A DNA stretch of 64,000 nucleotides from NCBI GenBank assembly GCA_026545765.1, contig CM048840.1, positions 46,798,580 through 46,862,579 on the forward strand, read 5' to 3'. The DNA is from Plantago major (lineage: Eukaryota > Streptophyta > Magnoliopsida > Lamiales > Plantaginaceae). Numbering within the stretch: the first letter of the stretch is position 1; every line of letters starts with the position of its first letter. Position numbers and translations under genes: made by a program. Of the stretch, positions 59,101-64,000 are shown one piece after another. Under the pieces are notes generated by a model. It saw only the letters and a list, made by a program, of their open reading frames with translations. It did no database searches and was not told where the DNA came from.

Positions 59101-60850
59101 TGCTCCGATCTATCTGAAATCTTAAAGGTGACTGATCACCACACAAGGAGAGCACGAGCCCTTGACTTGGAAAACTACGTCCATGCAATGTTCCCCACTG
59201 AACAATATTCTTTCGGAACATTGATGGATAAGGATTTTGTCAAGGAAGTGGCCAGAAAGCTGATCCAAGCTTTCAAACAAGCGGATGGTCAGACCAGACT
59301 ACAGATGGCATTCAAGCCTACTTTGCCCCAGACTCTACAATACATACCCTCTGAACAAGAGGAAGTTAATGGGCAAACGGTCACTATTCCAGAAGTGATC
59401 AACCTGGTCTCTGAAGATGAAGAAGAGAAGGAAACTGATGAGAACAATTATGAAGATCCTCCTTCTGACCATCACAAGGATGAGGATAAGAAGGATGATG
59501 ATGATGCCCCTGGACCAGGGACAGGAGGGATTCCACAAGGAAACAATGCTTTAGCTGCTGAAAAGCACACTGAGAGGACATCACAGCAATCCCCTCCTCC
59601 ATCTCCTCAGAAATCTACTCATCCATCTCCCCAACAGAAAGACACTACTGAACAAGTAGTTGAGCACTCTGAGGAAACAACTCAGAAAATATCAGATGCA
59701 CAAGCCAGAGTTGCTCAACTCAAACAACTGTTGGAGGAAGAACAACAGCTACATCTTCAACTGGAAGAAAAGATAGCTGAATCCAGAGTCAAGCTAGACA
59801 AACTTGAAGAACAAACACGCAAGGAAACGCAAGCTTACTCTGAGATTAAAGAGCTCCGGAAGTCATTGACTATATTACTAAGGAGCTAGATGCTGAACAA
59901 GCATCTGAAGCAAAGCATGATGCTAATGCTGCATCTTCACCAAAGAAACCATCCTCCAAAGGCAAGAAACCCATATTTGAGATGGTTGCCGCTTTCAGAA
60001 ACCTTGATGAAGAAGTACAAGAGGATGAAGATCACTGGGCTGATGACTCAGATGATGAAGAAGACAGAACCTTGGTAGAACATACAAATGTTCACTTGGG
60101 AGTTTCTCACTTAAAGAGAAAACTAATAGCTCCTCGAAGCTTCAGTAAGAAACCAAATCTCAACTCCCATGATTACATGGCCAGATACCAGGTTCTGACA
60201 ACTCTAAGAAAGGAGTTGTCTCAACAAAATGACGAAGTAATTGCATCGATCCTCTTTGAAATGAAAAGTTCCGAGCTAATCACTCAAAGAACAACAAGCT
60301 TGGTCATTGCTCAGGGTGACCTAGGCATGGTAAGGGATGATGACAATAATCTTCCTGAAAAAGCCCTCAATGAGGCTAGCTATCTTTCTTTGGAAAAGAT
60401 GCTACTCAAGGCCCATCGGCAGCTCAGATAAGAATACTGGTCTTATCAAACAAAATCAGGAGCTCAAGGCCACTCTGGAACAGTTGGTTGCTGCTTACAA
60501 CTATCTGCAAGGCAACTTTAACTCCCTTTCAGAATCCTTTGTGATTCTTAGTCAGTCAACAATGACTAAGGGGGAAGGATTTCAAGATGCTCAGAGAGGA
60601 AGAGGAAGAGGAAACAAAAGAAAATCTGAACAACCACCTCTCAGAATTAATGAGCCCTCCTCCAGTCAGACTGCTCTACAGATAGTGGCCACCACTCAGC
60701 AACTTCCTAAGAAAGGAATGACAACAAGGGCCAGAGCACAGAAACCTCCAAGGAGTACCAAGGCTCCAAGGAAAAGACAAGTAAGAGGGATTGATGAGTC
60801 TTCTGAAGAAGAAGAAGAAGAAGAAGAAGAAGAAGAAGAAGAAGAAGAAG

Positions 60851-60881
<31 letters not shown>

Positions 60882-61785
60882 CCAAATCAAATCCCTGGGC
60901 AATGAAGAAGGCTGCAAAAGTCTCACAAGAATTGATATTGATGATGATGAAGAGACTGATGAAGATGAAGCTCCTCTTCACAGAAAAAGAAAAATTGATA
61001 GCCTAACTGAGCCCATAGCTGCAAAGCCTTTGGCAGCTAAAACACCCTCTGGAAATACCAAGTCTATCCAGGGTGGTTCTTCAAGCAATACCCCAAGGGA
61101 AAATTCAAGACAAAGGAGGAACAGGCTGAGAGGTGAACAAAGAAAACTTCAACTACCACTCAAGCCTGAAGAAGCCAAGATTGAGTATGTGAAGACCAAC
61201 AATGACTCCTCTGTCTACAGGTGCATTAATCAGAAGAATGGCTACTGGATTCTGGAACTCAAGCACTTATTGGTAAATGAAAAATTTCCAGAACTAATCC
61301 ATAAACAGCTCATGGCATGGAGAAAAGACAAGCCAATCTTGATTAACACCAACCACATCAAAGCCTGGTTGGATTTTGAAGTAATCAAGAGAATAGAAGC
61401 CATGAAAAAGGACCTCTCTGATGAATGCCCTTATGGAAAGTCAGATGATGTGCACAAAATTTCCAACATCACTGGAACAGGCACAAGAGCAAGACTTATT
61501 GTGGAACCCCATGAGTCCTTCTACTTGACTGAAGATCAATACAAGGGTGACATTAGAAATCTGAAGATCATATATGAATACTTCAAACTATAAGATATAA
61601 AAATCCAGCATGCCTGGAAGTGGGGAAAGTATCTGTAGGTCAAGTACTTTGCCAAGAAGAATCCTACCAAAACCTACAAGGAAGTCTGTGGATTTGCCAG
61701 AGACACAGAGATGATTGTCAGAACACTTCTCTATGACTACTCTGATGATATCAAAAGGTTTGGTGATAGGAAATTTGTAGATTGA
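56197..61785 (+). pseudogene. Post-pol ORF3 of element 3, at least six exons
   Basis: It starts MAPKRSSTQKP and ends TGA at 61783-61785. Domain order is as in element 2, and the C-terminal frame 60337-61593 is long and well kept, with the poly-Glu run at 60805-60879 and the CINQKNGYWILELKHLLVN domain. Introns are 58087-58166, 58275-58353 and 58456-58542. The exons between them are 58167-58274 (108 bp), 58354-58455 (102 bp) and 58543-58695 (153 bp), the same lengths as in element 2. The acceptor of intron 4 is rearranged, and that of intron 5 reads CAT instead of CAG (about 58982). Stops occur at 56506-56508, 57149-57151 and 61591, with frameshifts near 57590 and 59885. Function unknown. Confidence 0.78.
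60805..60879 (+). repeat. (GAA)25 microsatellite in ORF3, element 3
   Basis: 25 perfect GAA triplets encode a poly-glutamate tract in frame with the ORF3 C-terminal part. It is homologous in position to the 23 triplets in element 1. Confidence 0.95.
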
Positions 61786-61880
61786 TCAATGGAACTGCTT
61801 TTGAAGACTGGAAGTGTTGAAGACTTGAAGACTAGTTTATTAGGATGTCTACTTGGAGCTTGGTTACTCCTGTTGTCCTA

Positions 61881-62041
61881 CTGTAAATCCCAATTTCTTG
61901 ATTATAGGGTTTTCAGTTTATGCATTTGCCCTAGTGTCGAGTAATACCAACAAAATTGGGTGGTATTGATCAACAAAATCTTTCAATTCCCGGATAAGTT
62001 ACGGTTTTCCAAATCCACGGACATTCCATACAAAAACTTTC
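61881..62041 (-). pseudogene. LINE ORF2, N-terminal endonuclease fragment
   Basis: On the minus strand ORF2 starts at 62041 with MKVFVWNVRGFGKP, the standard opening of the plant L1 apurinic-type endonuclease, and continues REL..FVDQYHPILLVLLDTR, then KKLGF in a shifted frame. It stops abruptly at 61881 after about 50 codons, where element 3 sequence begins. The rest of the endonuclease and the first part of the RT are missing. Confidence 0.8.
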
Positions 62042-62045
62042 ATGG

Positions 62046-63587
62046 TCAATTGTTGGTTACCAGATTCCGGGTTTCCTCGGAATTGGATTGTTTCCGTCTC
62101 CTGGTATTGGTGTTTCTGTTATCATTGGAATGATCCCTTTTATCTCCAGTGATATGTTCAGGTTGTGTATCATCTGATTTTCTCATGCATGGTTGGTTCC
62201 GATAGGTTGGTATTTCAAATGGATCAAATTGACCGTCTTTAATAACTGGAAGATGATGGGTTCCTGGCAAAAAGGTTGAATGTTGTATTCGTTGTTGTTG
62301 ATTCGCTCGTAAGTCTTCATTATATCTTCCCTTTTCATGGATGCTGCTCTCATTTCCTCTTAGAGCAACTGCAGGTTGATGTCTACCAAACTAGGGGGTT
62401 TATATGTTTGTTCTGGCAAGGAAAGTGTGAGAGGATGGTCGTAATTAGAGGAAATAGATGTAGGGTTAGAGGTGTTAGCGGAAGAGGAAGTTGATGGGCC
62501 TGTTGGTGATTTTTGGATCTAGTAGAAAAGGATTATGGATCCTTTGTTGGGCTCTTATCTGGAGAGCTTGGATCTGCTGGCTTTGATGAAGAGTTAGAGG
62601 GCTTCTTCCCATAGCGTAGGGAATGTGAGGACCCACCGGGGAGAGTGGCTTTTCCAATGGGGGAAGAGCATAAGGATTCATCGGAGCCGCCACTTGTCTT
62701 GATATTGGGAGTTTGGTTAAGGTGGAGTCTGTTGGTGCTGGAAGATTGAAGGTTTGACAAAGGTTTTTTTTGCTTTGAGTTATGAAATGGCTTATTGGAG
62801 AATTCCGAGAATGGGGGTTGTTTGGTTGGTCGAAGCTTCCAGAGGGTTGCATGCATTGGTGATAGGATGAAGAGTTGGAAGGCGAGGGAGTGGGTGATGA
62901 GTGTTTATCGACGAGGGGGTTTTGTTGCTGCCAATGCAAATTACCAATTCTGATTCGTTCGAGATCGCCGGAGCCGGAGCTCGAGTTGGATTTTGAGGAA
63001 GGTGAGCCATTACTTTTCTGAGTCAATCTTTTGCTTACTGGTCTTGAGAAATTTAGTTTTTTTTAATTTAATTCCATTGTTGTGTGATTTATTGGTCTTG
63101 TGTGCTAAAGGTATAAATAATGATGCAGACTGATTGGATGGAAGGTTCTCAAGACAAATATCGATTTTTCTAGTAAAGTTTTGATCATCTGTACAAGTTC
63201 CTTGATCAGATGGACTTTTAGAAATGCTAGATATAGCATGGGTTTCTAAAAAAAATACTTTGATCAGGAATCGTTATGGGGTTTTGTACTTCCTGGATTT
63301 GGGATTGTGCTTCTGTTTGCATTTGAACCATAGTCCTTTTAGATGTTTTTCTATGTTAAAGATAGGTCTTTGATAGCCTATTGTGTTAATTAAAAGAGCT
63401 TTTTACCAAGGTTTGTAAACATTAACATAATCATCTTTTGTTAATTCCAACTTGTGTTCATATTCCGGAATATCTCCTACGTTTCCACAGTTATTGTCTT
63501 TATAATCTGGAGTTTTTTCCAGAAAATTTAACCTAGTGGGAAAGAAAGTATGCTTAGTAGAGTTTACCAATTTTTCAATGAAAGTTT
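62046..63587 (-). pseudogene. LINE ORF1 (partial), interrupted by element 4
   Basis: On the minus strand the sequence nearest element 4 (63590 downward) encodes EYEHKLELTKDDYVNVYKPW, then after a stop KALLINTIGYQRP and KHLKGLW. This resembles the DUF4283-type N-terminal domain of plant L1 ORF1. A Pro/Ser-rich tail follows (62475-63026, 62046-62270) and ends 4 bases before the ORF2 start codon. Stops and frameshifts are present. Sequence upstream of the domain is cut by the LTR at 63588. Confidence 0.65.
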
Positions 63588-64000
63588 TGTTGGTCCAGAT
63601 AACGGCAAAGGAAAAGACTAGAGGAGGGGGGGGTGAATAGTCTTTTACAACTTTTGTCGATAAACATAATTTCTCAGATATCTGTGAAGATATCTGATAC
63701 TTAATTTCAGAGAGCGGAAGACTTTTCTGTGATAAGTGCACGTGCTCAGCAAGATATAAGTGTGTAAATACTAAGCAAGGTAGATAAAGCAAGTAATAAG
63801 TTGCAGAAAGTAAATAACGCAGATCTTTATAGTGGTATCTGAGGGTGGCGTAATCCCTCAACTAATCCACTCGCCCTTTCTCCAAACTTGAAATTCACTA
63901 AGATAGATATTGAGTTCTCCTTACAATAAACGTATCCCTTGATTTCCTTTTACACTAGGTTCCCAACCAAGTGTTCCCCCTGAGTTATTCACCGGCTTTC
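63588..64000 (-). repeat. Element 4 LTR of the same family (partial, runs off window)
   Basis: TGTTGGTCCAGATAACGGC at 63588 is the outer LTR end in minus orientation. The following sequence matches the corresponding part of the element 1 LTRs, including the G run and the first hairpin-array bases near 63955-64000. The flank is LINE ORF1 with no PBS beside it, so this is the outer edge of a 3' LTR or a solo LTR. Expected target duplication is agttt (63583-63587), whose partner lies outside the window. Confidence 0.88.

Larger units (their letters stand above)
47751..61880 (+). mobile_element. Sirevirus-type Ty1/copia retrotransposon, element 3 (3' LTR missing)
   Basis: The 5' LTR starts TGTTAGCAAT at 47751 within a LINE RT domain. 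Gag, protease, integrase, RT, RNase H and ORF3 follow as in element 2. Similarity to elements 1 and 2 stops at 61880, about 95 bp after the ORF3 stop, so the PPT and whole 3' LTR are absent. The sequence beyond is the N-terminal endonuclease of a LINE on the opposite strand. The right target duplication cannot be tested because of this deletion; the expected left copy is gattt (47746-47750). Confidence 0.9.

Noticed and set aside
1-64000. tRNA, rRNA or other structured RNA genes
   Set aside because: None recognised. The only tRNA-like matches are the 12-base primer-binding sites of the retrotransposons.

Overview
The window is nuclear DNA of a flowering plant, probably a eudicot. Supporting signs are spliceosomal introns, Stowaway MITEs, a plant MULE, plant L1-type LINEs, Sirevirus-type Ty1/copia elements primed by initiator Met-tRNA, and an 8-exon plant MATE transporter. 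The asterid/Lamiales-like flavour is an impression only. Nearly everything except the MATE gene is transposon-derived. LAYOUT: 1-4030 holds a decayed Mutator-like transposase fused to an OTU protease domain, flanked by clusters of strong palindromes. 4874-5370 is a Stowaway-like MITE with a second one nested inside it. 5789-20939 (minus strand) is Sirevirus-type element 1, with TSD tcttc. 21068-37182 (plus strand) is element 2, with TSD tatac. Elements 1 and 2 face away from each other across only 128 bp. 37188-38982 is the upstream region of the MATE gene and carries a 31-bp minisatellite. 38983-41630 is an apparently intact DETOXIFICATION-like MATE gene (8 exons, 493 codons). 42105-42956 is a truncated LINE remnant. 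43979 to beyond 63590 (minus strand) is one LINE broken into pieces by a hAT-like element (44463-46074), by Sirevirus-type element 3 (47751-61880, plus strand, 3' LTR lost) and by element 4, whose LTR starts at 63588 and leaves the window. THE RETROTRANSPOSON FAMILY: each full element has LTRs of about 1.6-1.7 kb, a PBS for initiator Met-tRNA, gag with a CCHC knuckle, protease, integrase, RT and RNase H, then a spacer of about 0.8 kb and a third gene (ORF3) of about 5.5 kb. ORF3 lies where Sireviruses carry an env-like gene, but I see no membrane segment in it. It reads as an acidic, coiled-coil, NLS-bearing protein of about 1,700 codons. It is split by at least five short phase-0 introns at the same positions in all three copies, with the second exon 108 bp in every copy. 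A TATA-like site is conserved upstream of it. The LTR leader carries tandem units of about 52 bp that fold into two-tier hairpins whose stems differ by compensating changes between units. These two features, the intron-bearing ORF3 and the covarying LTR hairpin array, are the most promising undescribed biology here. All gag, pol and ORF3 copies carry disabling lesions, which are described and not repaired.
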